Positions 7,966 to 17,075 of a stretch of 40,402 nt of DNA are shown one piece after another (position 1 is the stretch's first letter; every line of letters starts with the position of its first letter). Origin of the DNA: Lentimicrobium sp. Lineage in GTDB: Bacteria; Bacteroidota; Bacteroidia; Bacteroidales; Lentimicrobiaceae. The stretch spans positions 1 to 40,402 of the forward strand of contig JAHYJC010000039.1 of NCBI GenBank assembly GCA_019429275.1, read 5' to 3'. The notes under the pieces are model-generated. The model did no database searches, was not told where the DNA came from, and saw nothing but the letters and a program-made list of their open reading frames with translations. The translations under genes and the position numbers were made by a program.

Positions 7966-8790
7966 ATGTTCCAGCAAAATATCGCAATGAGCCCGGGCAC
8001 TGAAGCATTCAGTTCGCACCTGTTAGAAGTAATAATCATGCTGTTGGGCGCAGCAATTCTTGGATTTATTATCGGCTGGCTTTTCAGGAAAAGCTATAAG
8101 CAGGAATTTTTAGCCATGAAGGCCGATCATGATCCCTGTTCGGGTATCAAAGCCGGTTTAGAGCAAAACATCAATGGTCTGAATGCAGACCTTGAAAAGT
8201 CAAGGTTAATGATTTCATCGCTTACGTCTGAAAAAGAAGGACTTTGGGCCGATCTGAAAGTTAAGATTTCGGATATTGACCAGGCTAAGAACAGCATTAC
8301 AGAAAAAGAAACTGAGATTAAGCAATTGCAGGATCAATTGGTTTCATTGCGGGCTTCCCTTGATAAAACCAACGTTACCCTGAAATCACTTGAGGCCGAA
8401 AAAGCAGCACTTCATGCTGAAATTAATCAACTTCATGAAAAGTTGGATAAAACAAGTCTTGGGTTTGCCGCTGCTGCTCAAGCTGCTGTTATCCCTGATA
8501 TGCACATTGCAGCTCAGGTGTTGGGTAAAAATTATAAAGTAAACGACCTGAAGCTGGTTGAAGGTATAGGACCAAAAATCGAGGAGTTGTTCCACAAGGC
8601 CGGCATCCATACCTGGGCTCAGCTTGCAGCATCAGAAACCTCAAAGCTGAAACAGATTCTTGATGCAGGGGGTGAACAATTCAGGTTGCATGATCCGTCA
8701 AGCTGGCCTCAACAGGCAAAATTTGCCGCATCCGGCCTGTGGAAAGAATTGAAAGAACTTCAGGATAAAATGCAGGGAGGTAGAAGATAG
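7966..8790 (+). CDS. Membrane-anchored coiled-coil protein with C-terminal helix-hairpin-helix domain
   Basis: 274 aa from the ATG at 7966; an in-frame TTG at 7939 would overlap the previous stop, and a further ATG lies at 7987. One transmembrane segment (residues ~18-40, VIIMLLGAAILGFIIGW) is followed by basic RKSYK, then a long heptad-rich coiled coil (~62-165). A C-terminal helix-hairpin-helix-like domain (~192-274) carries LKLVEGIGPKIEELF, GIHTWAQLA and LHDPSSWP. Domains of this last kind occur at the ends of many Bacteroidetes membrane and ribosomal-protein-fused sequences; their ligand is unclear, and HhH folds often bind DNA non-specifically. The basic residues after the membrane segment favour a cytoplasmic C-terminus (inference). 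It forms an operon with the OmpA-like gene and ends at a strong shared terminator. Confidence 0.8.
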   Translation: MFQQNIAMSPGTEAFSSHLLEVIIMLLGAAILGFIIGWLFRKSYKQEFLAMKADHDPCSGIKAGLEQNINGLNADLEKSRLMISSLTSEKEGLWADLKVKISDIDQAKNSITEKETEIKQLQDQLVSLRASLDKTNVTLKSLEAEKAALHAEINQLHEKLDKTSLGFAAAAQAAVIPDMHIAAQVLGKNYKVNDLKLVEGIGPKIEELFHKAGIHTWAQLAASETSKLKQILDAGGEQFRLHDPSSWPQQAKFAASGLWKELKELQDKMQGGRR

Positions 8791-8822
8791 AGTACCTCTT
8801 TTCTGTTTTGTCGAATGAAAAC

Positions 8823-8849
8823 AAAAAAGCCCGTGCACCGGGCTTTTTT
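8823..8849. terminator. Bidirectional intrinsic terminator
   Basis: A perfect 11-bp stem, AAAAAAGCCCG with CGGGCTTTTTT, around the loop TGCAC. It lies between the converging HhH gene (+, stop 8790) and hybrid kinase (-, stop at 8857), so it can serve both strands. Confidence 0.9.
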
Positions 8850-8856
8850 ATTAATT

Positions 8857-10557
8857 TCATGAGGACTTTTTCTTGCCCCATTTAATCAGCACCGATTGCA
8901 CATCTTTAAATTTGATAGGCTTTGGCAGATAGTCAACCATACCGGCATTAATGTATCTTTCTCTATCGCCGGGCATTGCATTTGCAGTAATTGCAATGAT
9001 TTTTGGCCTCTCCTCAATGGGATATTTCTCACAGATTACCTTCGTGGCTTCCATGCCGTTCATCACCGGCATTTGAATGTCCATCAGAATGATGTCATAT
9101 TTTTTACGGTCCATCATCTCCAGCACTTTGCGCCCATTTTCAACAGCATCAATCTTATATCCCATTTTACTAAGCAGGGTAATCACCAAGTCCTGGTTAG
9201 TAATATTGTCCTCAGCCAGGAGTATCCGCATTGGCAGTTTTGCAGAAAGGTTTTTGTCGATGTTGTGGTCTGCCAGATTGCTTCGGCGACTGCGCGATTC
9301 TGCAACAACCCTCAATACTTCTTCAAAAAGTTCGGCTAGCTTGATGGGTTTCGAAAGCTGGGCATCAAAAATATCCGTAGGCAGTTTATTGATCTTACCC
9401 AAAGATGTCAGCATAATCATCGGGACATCACCCTTAAACGGGATGTCTTTGATGATGCGTCCAAGCTCAAGGCCATCCATGGCTGGCATCTGCATATCAA
9501 TTACAGCCAGGTCGAAAGGTTCTTCAGCTTCATCTACAATGGCCAGAGCTTCTTGTCCTGACTTTGCAGTAACGGGAAGCATGCCCCACGATTCAAACTG
9601 AAGGGTAAAGATGTGCCGGTTGGTTTCGTTGTCATCGACAATGAGCACACGGTTGTTTTTCAGTTCCGGAATCTGACCTCTGACATAAAGTTTGGTTTTG
9701 CCAATTCCCGATGTCCTTAATTTGACTGTGAAAAAGAAGGTTGATCCTTTACCCACCTGGCTTTCAACCCAGATTTTCCCATCCATAAGTTCAACCAGAT
9801 GTTTGGCAATGGCAAGTCCCAGGCCAGTACCGCCATAGCGGCGTGTAGTTGTCGGGTCGGCCTGAACAAAGGCATCAAATAAAATTCCTAATTTTTCTTT
9901 TGGAATGCCAATACCGCTGTCTTTTACCGAGAACTGAACTATCTGACAACCCTCTTCGTCCCTGACTTTTTCGATGGAAATAAATACCTCACCCTCTTCG
10001 GTAAATTTGATGGCGTTATTGATGAGATTGATGATTATTTGCCTGAGTCGGGTAATATCTCCGATAAGGAAAGAAGATACATCGGGCTGTATAAGGTAAA
10101 GTAGGTCAATTCCCCTTTCGATGGCTTTCTGAGCAAACAGATCCAGGGCATCTTCAATGCAGTTTCTGAGTTCGAAAGGGGCTTCCTCCAGGGTCATTTT
10201 CCCCGATTCAATTTTAGAGAAATCGAGTATATCGTTGATGATGGTCATCAAATTATCAGCGCTGACCCTCAGGGTTTCAACATAGTTTTTTTGCTCTACC
10301 GTTAAGTTGGTATCAAGCAATAAACTAGTCATCCCGATAACCCCATTCATCGGAGTCCGTATCTCATGACTCATCATGGCGAGAAAATCAGATTTTATGC
10401 GATTTTCACGCTCTGCTTCTTCCTTTGCGCTTATCAGTTCCTTTTCCTGAAGTTTCAGATAATCCAGATGCCTGATAGCTTCTCTGAGTTCCTCGTTTTC
10501 ACGCTTAAGATCCTGTAGGTCAGAACCCTGATCATCTTGTAATGGCTTATTTTCCAT
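8857..10557 (-). CDS. Cytosolic hybrid histidine kinase with two receiver domains
   Basis: 566 aa with no signal peptide or membrane segment. Domain order: a short N-terminal coiled coil (~12-55) with no recognisable sensor; HisKA with [15 protein letters not shown] (phospho-acceptor H64); HATPase with [16 protein letters not shown] and [10 protein letters not shown]; receiver 1 (~302-418, acidic residues VDD, phospho-acceptor D354 in AVIDMQMP, K403 in LSKP); receiver 2 (~443-563, AED, D493 in ILMDIQMP, K546 in LPKP). Both receivers keep their key residues. It has no Hpt domain, so a phosphorelay would need a separate Hpt protein; one is encoded at 30786-31151. Input probably comes through partner proteins or the coiled coil. 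Monocistronic; no clear promoter motif was found upstream. Confidence 0.93.
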   Translation of the reverse strand: MENKPLQDDQGSDLQDLKRENEELREAIRHLDYLKLQEKELISAKEEAERENRIKSDFLAMMSHEIRTPMNGVIGMTSLLLDTNLTVEQKNYVETLRVSADNLMTIINDILDFSKIESGKMTLEEAPFELRNCIEDALDLFAQKAIERGIDLLYLIQPDVSSFLIGDITRLRQIIINLINNAIKFTEEGEVFISIEKVRDEEGCQIVQFSVKDSGIGIPKEKLGILFDAFVQADPTTTRRYGGTGLGLAIAKHLVELMDGKIWVESQVGKGSTFFFTVKLRTSGIGKTKLYVRGQIPELKNNRVLIVDDNETNRHIFTLQFESWGMLPVTAKSGQEALAIVDEAEEPFDLAVIDMQMPAMDGLELGRIIKDIPFKGDVPMIMLTSLGKINKLPTDIFDAQLSKPIKLAELFEEVLRVVAESRSRRSNLADHNIDKNLSAKLPMRILLAEDNITNQDLVITLLSKMGYKIDAVENGRKVLEMMDRKKYDIILMDIQMPVMNGMEATKVICEKYPIEERPKIIAITANAMPGDRERYINAGMVDYLPKPIKFKDVQSVLIKWGKKKSS

Positions 10558-10842
10558 ATGGATTTGTTCTGTATTGAAAGCTTTTTATAGCAAACAAAAA
10601 CTTTTTTTTTACAAAGTACTAAAGTAGCAAAAATTGTAATGACTTTAAATCTAGCAGGTAAAAATTGTCAGTTGTTGTCCTGTCTTTTCATTTATTACGA
10701 AAAACTAAAAAGGTAACTGGCATTTTTCGAAATCGGGGAGGGTACCATGAAATTATAAATTGAAAGGTGTTCCTGAAGCCCGAATGCTTTCGGAATATAT
10801 TTAAGAAGCCATGAAAGCCGATTTCAGTAAACCGTAAAAAGT

Positions 10843-13662
10843 TCAGATTTTTTCTTTCAGATAGTAACCTGTATATGATTCCTTTGAATGGATTAATGCT
10901 TCAGGTGTGCCTTCAAATATGAGGTAGCCACCTTTATCACCACCTTCAGGACCCAGGTCAATTATCCAGTCGGCACATTTGATTACATCAGGATTATGTT
11001 CTATAACTATGATACTGTGTCGTTTAGCTATCAATGCATTGAATGCGGCCATCAGTTTGTTGATGTCGTGAAAATGTAGTCCGGTGGTAGGTTCGTCGAA
11101 AATGAAAAGAGTTGGGTTTTCTTTGCCTCCTTTTCCAAGAAAACTGGAAAGTTTTATACGTTGAGCCTCACCACCGCTGAGGGTGTCGGATGATTGACCG
11201 AGTTTCAGGTATCCCAGCCCTGTATCCTCAAGCGGTTGAAGTTTGGAAGTTATTTTGTGTTCATAATTATTTCCTGATGAATTTTCACCAAAAAATGAAA
11301 TCGCTTCATTGATGGTCAGGTCCAGAATGTCGTTAATGGATTTGCCCCGGTACTGAACTTCGAGCACCTCTTCTTTAAACCTTTTACCTTTGCAACTGTC
11401 GCAGGTAAGCTTGATGTCGGCCATAAACTGCATTCCGATTTCAACCACTCCTTCGCCTTCACATTCTTCGCATCTTCCGCCTTCTATATTGAACGAGAAA
11501 TAGCCGGGTTTATAACCGCGGGTTCTTGCCAGTGGCTGTTCCGAAAAGAGTGCCCTGATATCATCATAAGCTTTTACATAAGTTGCCGGGTTCGATCTCG
11601 AAGATCTTCCTATTGGATTCTGATCGACCAACTCAACATCGGTAATCTTTATATAATCACCATTGATGCGATCGAGTTGACCTGTCTTTTCACCGTAACC
11701 ACCATACATCTTTTTCAGCGATGGGTAAAGTACCCGTTTTACCAAAGATGTCTTTCCCGATCCGCTTACCCCTGTAACCGCTACAAGTACGTTGAGAGGA
11801 AATTTGACATCTATTCCTTTCAGGTTGTTTTCTCTCACACCACTTAATTCGATGAAATCTCTCCATTTTCTGCGGACTGAAGGGACCTCAATTTTGGCTC
11901 TGCCCGTAAGATAATCCGATGTGAGCGTCTTTGAAGTTTCTAGCAATTCCCTGAAATTCCCCTGAAAAATAATTTCCCCTCCATTTTGACCTGCAAAAGG
12001 CCCGATATCGATCAGGTGATCGGCTGCACGCATGATTTCTTCGTCGTGCTCGACAACAATAACAGTATTTCCAAGGTCACGCAGTTTAAATAATACCTGT
12101 ATAAGCCTTTGTGTATCGCGCGGATGCAGGCCGATGCTGGGCTCATCAAGTATATACATCGATCCTACCAGGCTACTTCCCAGCGATGTCGCCAGATTGA
12201 TTCTTTGAGATTCGCCTCCCGAAAGGCTTGATGAAAGCCTATTGAGTGTCAGGTAACCAAGTCCTACATCGTTTAGAAAACCCAAACGATTTTCTATCTC
12301 TGTGAGCAGACGTTTTGAAATTGATTTTTCAAATTCAGATAATGCAAGCGTTTTAAAAAAATCAATGGATTCAGAAACAGGCAGCAGAACAATTTCTGAT
12401 ATAGATTTCCCGGCAATTTTTACATAGTTGGCATCTCCTCGCAAGCGGGTTCCATTGCATTCATTGCAAATGGTTTTTCCGCGGTAGCGCGATTGCAATA
12501 CACGGTATTGTATCTTATAGGTTTGTTCCTCGACGAACTTAAAAAATGCATTTAATCCTTCAAAATACTGGTTTCCGGTCCAAACCAGATTTTTCTGTTC
12601 AGTGGTAAGTTCATACCATGGTTTATGAACAGGAAAATTGAATTTATAGGCATTTTTTATCAGAACCTCTTTCCATTCACTTAATTTTTCTCCTTTCCAA
12701 CAGGCAATTGCATCTTCATAAATCGAAAGACTTTTATTGGGAATAACAAGATCTTCATCTATTCCGATAATACTTCCAAACCCTTCACAGGTTTTACATG
12801 CGCCATAAGGATTGTTGAAACTGAAAAGATTGACCGAAGGCTCTTCAAAAGTCAATCCATCAGCTTCAAACCGGTTCGAAAAAACCACTTTTCGGATTTC
12901 ATCTGCATTTTCAATTTCACAGATACATTCCCCTTCGCCCTCATAAAATGCAGTCTGAACAGAATCAGCAACACGTTGGAGTAGATCTTCGTCGCCAGAG
13001 TTTAAGGTAATCCGGTCAACCAGTAAATAATATGTAACTTCTGGATTGGGTTCGATTTTGAGGAGTTCATCAATTCTGATAACTGTTCCGTTATTTTTTA
13101 CTCTGCTAAAACCCTGTTGCATCAATATGCTTAGCTGGGTTGCCACAGAGCGGTTGTGCTTCACCAACAAACGGCAGGTAATGCTGACTTTTGATTCAGC
13201 AGATTGACTCATGATAAAATCACAAACATCAGTCACCGAATCTCTTTTAACCAATACACCACTTACCGGTGAATAAGTTTTTCCTATCCTGGCATAAAGT
13301 AATTTAATGTATTCATATATTTCGGTCGAAGTACCCACAGTTGACCTGGGATTCCGGGTATTTACCTTTTGCTCAATGGCAATGGCGGGGGAGATACCTT
13401 TAATGTATTCCACATCAGGTTTAACCATCCTTCCCAAAAACTGCCTTGCATAAGCACTCAAACTTTCGGCATATCGTCTTTGTCCTTCGGCATAAAGCGT
13501 ATCAAAGGCCAGAGAAGATTTTCCTGAACCCGACAATCCTGTGATTACAACAAATTTATTTCGGGGTATATTGAGGCTTATATTCTTAAGGTTGTGAACT
13601 TTTGCACCTTTGATAATGATGTAGTTATCGGTACTAATTGTATCAATATTGGTAAATTTCAT
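10843..13662 (-). CDS. uvrA: Excinuclease ABC subunit A (UvrA)
   Basis: 939 aa. UvrA is the damage-recognising ATPase of nucleotide excision repair, acting with UvrB and UvrC. Two ABC modules are visible: Walker [10 protein letters not shown] (~42-50) with signature LSGGESQRI, and a second Walker [10 protein letters not shown] with signature LSGGEAQRI. Zinc-finger cysteines are CKTC...CNEC in the first half and CEEC...CDSC in the second. The UvrB-binding region between the first Walker A and the zinc finger is present. [15 protein letters not shown] resembles the second of two UvrA paralogue types that I recall from Bacteroidetes genomes. The frame is open up to 13803, but homology starts near [13 protein letters not shown], so the ATG at 13662 is chosen. 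No UvrB or UvrC is in the window. Confidence 0.96.
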   Translation of the reverse strand: MKFTNIDTISTDNYIIIKGAKVHNLKNISLNIPRNKFVVITGLSGSGKSSLAFDTLYAEGQRRYAESLSAYARQFLGRMVKPDVEYIKGISPAIAIEQKVNTRNPRSTVGTSTEIYEYIKLLYARIGKTYSPVSGVLVKRDSVTDVCDFIMSQSAESKVSITCRLLVKHNRSVATQLSILMQQGFSRVKNNGTVIRIDELLKIEPNPEVTYYLLVDRITLNSGDEDLLQRVADSVQTAFYEGEGECICEIENADEIRKVVFSNRFEADGLTFEEPSVNLFSFNNPYGACKTCEGFGSIIGIDEDLVIPNKSLSIYEDAIACWKGEKLSEWKEVLIKNAYKFNFPVHKPWYELTTEQKNLVWTGNQYFEGLNAFFKFVEEQTYKIQYRVLQSRYRGKTICNECNGTRLRGDANYVKIAGKSISEIVLLPVSESIDFFKTLALSEFEKSISKRLLTEIENRLGFLNDVGLGYLTLNRLSSSLSGGESQRINLATSLGSSLVGSMYILDEPSIGLHPRDTQRLIQVLFKLRDLGNTVIVVEHDEEIMRAADHLIDIGPFAGQNGGEIIFQGNFRELLETSKTLTSDYLTGRAKIEVPSVRRKWRDFIELSGVRENNLKGIDVKFPLNVLVAVTGVSGSGKTSLVKRVLYPSLKKMYGGYGEKTGQLDRINGDYIKITDVELVDQNPIGRSSRSNPATYVKAYDDIRALFSEQPLARTRGYKPGYFSFNIEGGRCEECEGEGVVEIGMQFMADIKLTCDSCKGKRFKEEVLEVQYRGKSINDILDLTINEAISFFGENSSGNNYEHKITSKLQPLEDTGLGYLKLGQSSDTLSGGEAQRIKLSSFLGKGGKENPTLFIFDEPTTGLHFHDINKLMAAFNALIAKRHSIIVIEHNPDVIKCADWIIDLGPEGGDKGGYLIFEGTPEALIHSKESYTGYYLKEKI

Positions 13663-13685
13663 GTTGACTTTATCACTTCGGGCAG

Positions 13686-13693
13686 CAAAATTA
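13686..13693 (-). promoter_or_regulatory. Candidate -7 element for uvrA
   Basis: On the minus strand this reads TAATTTTG, fitting TAnnTTTG, 24 bp before the chosen uvrA start. No TTG is found at the expected -33 position, so support is partial. It also favours the 13662 start over the extended one, which lies upstream of this element. Confidence 0.4.
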
Positions 13694-13850
13694 GATAAAA
13701 AAAATACCATGGACTTGCATTTCATAAACTTTATGCCGTATATTTGTCCTGCGAAAAAATTCATTTTTCCACGCTGCTCAACCATTTTTAAACTAAAGTA
13801 CAAGGAGAAACATATCGGATAGACATCTACGCTTTCAATTATTAATCTGA

Positions 13851-13858
13851 AAAGGAGG
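13851..13858 (+). promoter_or_regulatory. Strong Shine-Dalgarno of the sigma factor gene
   Basis: AAAGGAGG lies four bases before the ATG at 13863. Most genes in this window lack any such sequence, as is usual in Bacteroidetes, so this near-perfect anti-16S match stands out and fixes the start codon. Confidence 0.7.
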
Positions 13859-13862
13859 CGTT

Positions 13863-14450
13863 ATGTATGCCCAGACAATTAGCGACCAAGAGCTGATTAA
13901 CAGGTATTTATCCGGTAATGAAGCCAGTCTTGAGCAGTTGATTTACCGTCACAAGAACAAGGTTTTTTCATATATTCTCATGGTTGTTAAAAACAAACAA
14001 CATGCAGATGATATATTCCAGGATACATTTATTAAGGTAATTCACACGCTCAGATCGGGTAGTTACAAGGAAGAGGGTAAGTTTATCCAATGGGTGATGC
14101 GCATTGCTCATAATCTTGTAATTGACCATTTTCGGAGAAGCAAGCGAATTCCACTTGTTGAATCGGCAAATGGCGAAGGAAATATTCTTGATAATCTCAG
14201 GATTTACGATGATTCCATTGAAGACAGGATGATTAATGAGCAAATCCACAATGATGTCAGAGCCCTGATTGATTATTTGCCACCTGAACAACGCGATGTG
14301 CTCATTATGAGGCATTATGCTGATATGAGCTTCAAAGACATTGCCGAACAAACCGATGTGAGTATCAATACTGCCCTGGGTCGTATGCGCTATGCGCTGA
14401 TCAATCTCAGAAAAATGATTGAGAAGAAGGAAATCGTTCTTTCCGCTTAA
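13863..14450 (+). CDS. ECF-like sigma-70 family RNA polymerase sigma factor
   Basis: 195 aa. Region 2 is recognisable from ELINRYLSGNEASLEQLI, through DIFQDTFIKV (core binding), to WVMRIAHNLVIDHFRRSKR (-10 recognition). Region 4 holds LPPEQRDVLIMRHY and FKDIAEQTDVSINTALGRM, a helix-turn-helix for -35 contact. The start is supported by a strong Shine-Dalgarno at 13851-13858. No anti-sigma factor or FecR-type gene is adjacent, unlike the usual Bacteroidetes ECF/FecR/SusC arrangement, so regulation may be at expression level. It diverges from uvrA and is followed at 98 bp by a small ORF. Its regulon cannot be told from the sequence. Confidence 0.92.
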   Translation: MYAQTISDQELINRYLSGNEASLEQLIYRHKNKVFSYILMVVKNKQHADDIFQDTFIKVIHTLRSGSYKEEGKFIQWVMRIAHNLVIDHFRRSKRIPLVESANGEGNILDNLRIYDDSIEDRMINEQIHNDVRALIDYLPPEQRDVLIMRHYADMSFKDIAEQTDVSINTALGRMRYALINLRKMIEKKEIVLSA

Positions 14451-14548
14451 TTTTTTCAAATCTTAAAAAAATCATGAGGAATAAAATAAATCAGAAAACA
14501 TGGCGTTAAGGTAGTGTAAAGTTTTTTTTACGAAACCTAAAACTGCCT

Positions 14549-14752
14549 ATGGATAAAAGTTTTACCCCCCAGGATTTTTCAAATGTTACTTTTGAACCCA
14601 GTCACCTTAAAAAAGTGAGACACATCGAGCATAGCAAAGGTGCAAACTTTCCCTCTGAATCTGTAATTCAACACCTTTTAAACTATTCCAGAGCACTCAC
14701 CGTGATTGAGTCAAAATTAACCGGCAAAACGAATTTGTTGCTGCTTAACTAA
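14549..14752 (+). CDS. Small conserved-looking protein downstream of the sigma factor
   Basis: 67 aa. It has no known domain, signal peptide or membrane segment, and is polar with an acidic/basic mix. The C-terminal half, VIQHLLNYSRALTVIESK followed by a short hydrophobic tail ending LLLLN, resembles small ORFs I recall after sigma factors in other Bacteroidetes. It stands alone between the sigma gene and a clear terminator, and no better ORF overlaps it. Function unknown; a role linked to the sigma factor is inference from position only. Confidence 0.65.
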   Translation: MDKSFTPQDFSNVTFEPSHLKKVRHIEHSKGANFPSESVIQHLLNYSRALTVIESKLTGKTNLLLLN

Positions 14753-14774
14753 AACTAACAGTTAACGAAAAATT

Positions 14775-14806
14775 AAAGCCTTCCCCTGCCAGGGTGAGGC
14801 TTTTTT
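14775..14806. terminator. Intrinsic terminator between converging genes
   Basis: AAAGCCT (14775-14781) pairs with AGGCTTT (14797-14803); the intervening CCCTGCCAGGG can extend the hairpin. It is followed by TTTTTT on the plus strand. The stop codon of the minus-strand lipoprotein gene (14805-14807) sits in the T-tract. The minus side (TTTAATTTTT) is weaker. Confidence 0.8.
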
Positions 14807-16004
14807 ATTGATTTCTGATAATGAAAGCAAGTTTCCCCCTGAATTCACGATAGCGGTTAAGCAAGGTGCTGTTTTTAAGGGTGCCATAGTTTACTGCAAC
14901 CACAAGGCTGGTTTTTAGCTCAGGAAAGTAGTGTAATTCTGCTGTGTAAGCAAGGTCATTTCCCCTGTAGCCCCATGAATAAAAATTTTCACTTTGGCTG
15001 TAGTCAACAAAATCCCTGAAACATCCCATTCCCATTTGCTTGCCTCTCTCAATGTCTGGCTCAAAAGTCAGCATAAGGTTCAAAGTTTCATTATTTAAGA
15101 GTGTTTTATCGATCAGAAGGGCATTCAGAAATAGATTCATATCCCACACGGTGCTGTAAATTCCGTTAAATCCATTTCCGAATCCCGTATTCCAATGGCT
15201 TAAATTATGAAGAGATTTGTCTCCATGCAGATCGTAATATCCTATTGCTGTTTGAGAGGATGGGGGATTTTGAAATGGAGAAAAATAGGTATCAGTCATG
15301 CCAAGAGGAAGGATAATTTCATCGTTTATTACTTTTGCAGAAGGAACACCGGTTGCAGATTCAATTACCATGCTTAAAAAAAGGTAGTTTGTGTTACTGA
15401 AACCAACGGTATCGTGTGGCCTGAAACTAAACATCGATGGTTTGTTGTAAACATACTTCAGCAATTCTTCCGGAGTTTGCTGTCCGGTAGGATTGTTTAT
15501 CAAAGCAATAAAGAAATCATTGTTGTTAAAGAAATCACAAAATCCTGTGGTATGATTTAACAGGTTCCTGATTTTTATGTCATTTTCCCCGTTTTCGATT
15601 TTTTTGAGTATATCTTTTGAAATGTATTTGCTTATAGGGTCATCAACTGATAATGATCCCTTCTCATGTAGTTTGAAAATGGCGGCGGCTGTCAGCATTT
15701 GAGTTACTCCTGAAAAATGGGTAATGTGGCAGGGTTGCAAAGCAATCTGATTTTCAATGTCGGCAACTCCTGATGAACCAATGAAAATGCCGGTGCTGTC
15801 TTTGATCAACAGACTGATTCCTGGTAAATCTTTACTGGTGTACTGACTAATAAGAGACTCATAAAACTGACTTTTATCTGAAGTATGGAAAGTATCGGAC
15901 TCATACCTGCAATTCAGTTGATCAGGTTTCAGGGTTTCTTTATTGCATGAAGTAATAACTGCAACAATGACAATGATTGATGAGATAATTTTTATTCCGG
16001 ACAT
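14805..16004 (-). CDS. Serine-hydrolase (beta-lactamase/PBP-like) lipoprotein without catalytic Ser/Lys
   Basis: 399 aa. Signal peptide with lipobox VITSC (lipidated C20), so probably membrane-anchored in the periplasm or at the surface. The fold is that of class C beta-lactamase-like serine hydrolases: TAAAIFKLHEKGSLSVDDP, LLNHTTGF, a GFSNTNY motif, and SAKVINDEIILPLGMTDT. In active members the first motif reads SxxK (ASVTK); here it is SGVTQ, giving G99 for Ser and Q102 for Lys. The Tyr of YxN is F202. The third, Lys/His-x-Gly motif is not clear. Inference: a pseudoenzyme, perhaps binding peptidoglycan or a partner. The frame is intact over full family length. It overlaps the upstream barrel gene by 13 bp, so they form an operon. 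Confidence 0.85.
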   Translation of the reverse strand: MSGIKIISSIIVIVAVITSCNKETLKPDQLNCRYESDTFHTSDKSQFYESLISQYTSKDLPGISLLIKDSTGIFIGSSGVADIENQIALQPCHITHFSGVTQMLTAAAIFKLHEKGSLSVDDPISKYISKDILKKIENGENDIKIRNLLNHTTGFCDFFNNNDFFIALINNPTGQQTPEELLKYVYNKPSMFSFRPHDTVGFSNTNYLFLSMVIESATGVPSAKVINDEIILPLGMTDTYFSPFQNPPSSQTAIGYYDLHGDKSLHNLSHWNTGFGNGFNGIYSTVWDMNLFLNALLIDKTLLNNETLNLMLTFEPDIERGKQMGMGCFRDFVDYSQSENFYSWGYRGNDLAYTAELHYFPELKTSLVVAVNYGTLKNSTLLNRYREFRGKLAFIIRNQ

Positions 16005-16738
16005 TCAAGACGGTCTTTGTTGGATTTATCTTTGAGTTTAATATTTTTAAAAAGTGTAAATTGTAATCCCAGCGTAAGTATTCCGTTTGGGAGATTTGCT
16101 ACATATGCCGAAGAAAAAGGTAATTGTAATCTGTAATCATAGTTGAGATAGATTCGTCGCACATTGTAGCGGTATCCTGCATCATATCCAATGCCTGTAC
16201 CAATGCCGGTTATAAGATAATTTCTTTGAGGCCGGGTTTCGCTTTTCCACGTTCCATCGGGGGTTCTGTAATTCCTTTCGCTCAGTTCCAATGTATGGAG
16301 AAGACCGGCATGAATGGCTGCTTCCACTGAAAATTTTCCAAGGTATCTCCGGTATCCGCCTTTAGTTGTAAGTGCAAAAGCATGATTGATATTTTCATGG
16401 TAATAATAGGATAGGCTTATGTTCTGGAACCATTTTCCGGTAATTACCTTTTTCCCGCCCAGGTCAAATGTGTTGATGCTACGGAATATGGGGTTTTTTA
16501 TAGATTCCACCCATCCAAATTCATAATTTATCTCAATTCCGGGATGCAGCGGTTCGTTGAATACGGCAGTGACTGATTCAGGAAAAGGCAGAGTAGCATT
16601 ATTGAAGATTCCAACCGAAAAAGGCTTTGTTTTCCAAGACTGCGAAGAAACAGAATGAATACCCGTCAGCGTTATAATAAAAATTATGAATACAAATTTC
16701 AAATATTCATAACTCTTTGAATCATATTTATTTATCAT
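15992..16738 (-). CDS. Putative outer-membrane beta-barrel protein, first gene of a two-gene operon
   Basis: 248 aa. A signal peptide near residues 14-33 (FVFIIFIITLTGIHSVSSQ) is preceded by a polar, Lys-containing stretch. The rest is rich in alternating aromatic/polar strands (ISLSYYYHENI, IYLNYDYRLQL, GILTLGLQFTLF), typical of a small outer-membrane barrel. I recognise no specific family. The C-terminus is not a terminal Phe/Tyr strand but a charged tail. Its end overlaps the start of the serine-hydrolase-like lipoprotein gene by 13 bp. A good Bacteroidetes promoter lies about 100 bp upstream. Confidence 0.75.
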   Translation of the reverse strand: MINKYDSKSYEYLKFVFIIFIITLTGIHSVSSQSWKTKPFSVGIFNNATLPFPESVTAVFNEPLHPGIEINYEFGWVESIKNPIFRSINTFDLGGKKVITGKWFQNISLSYYYHENINHAFALTTKGGYRRYLGKFSVEAAIHAGLLHTLELSERNYRTPDGTWKSETRPQRNYLITGIGTGIGYDAGYRYNVRRIYLNYDYRLQLPFSSAYVANLPNGILTLGLQFTLFKNIKLKDKSNKDRLECPE

Positions 16739-16837
16739 TTATAAGAATCATTTTTTGGCATTATTAAAACAATGTTCTTCAATCATAATCAATCAGGTGT
16801 GTTGGCAATTATTGTTTTGAAACCTTAACATCAATTG

Positions 16838-16868
16838 CAAAAATACGCTTTAAGTACTTAATGGCAAA
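16838..16868 (-). promoter_or_regulatory. Promoter of the barrel/lipoprotein operon
   Basis: On the minus strand, TTTG (16868-16865), 19 bases, then TATTTTTG (16845-16838): both boxes of the Bacteroidetes -33/-7 consensus at good spacing. It predicts a leader of about 90 nt. Confidence 0.6.
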
Positions 16869-16979
16869 TACATGCATTTTTTATTCATTTTAACATCTTT
16901 CTTACATCCGTTTTTATTGAAACCATTGTTAATTATGATTAAAAGGCAAAGGTGAATGCCATTATTAAAATCAAGATCG

Positions 16980-16987
16980 TAATTTTG
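16980..16987 (+). promoter_or_regulatory. Candidate -7 element for the DUF5686 gene
   Basis: TAATTTTGC fits TAnnTTTG, with a leader of roughly 80 nt to the ATG at 17076. No clear -33 TTTG was found at the expected spacing. Confidence 0.42.
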
Positions 16988-17075
16988 CACGGATTTTTTG
17001 TCAAAATATTACCTTGTTATTTACGTTGATTAAGGTGATTTCAAGTAACCGCAGTTTTTTACCAACCATTTGAAA

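Larger units (their letters stand above)
16739..17075. other. Divergent promoter region
   Basis: 337 bp between the barrel/lipoprotein operon (-) and the DUF5686 gene (+). It carries the two promoter elements listed at 16838-16868 and 16980-16987, with no other recognisable feature. Confidence 0.6.

Noticed and set aside
13663-13803. 47-residue N-terminal extension of UvrA
   Set aside because: It precedes the conserved UvrA start and lies upstream of the candidate -7 element; the extra residues do not look like UvrA.
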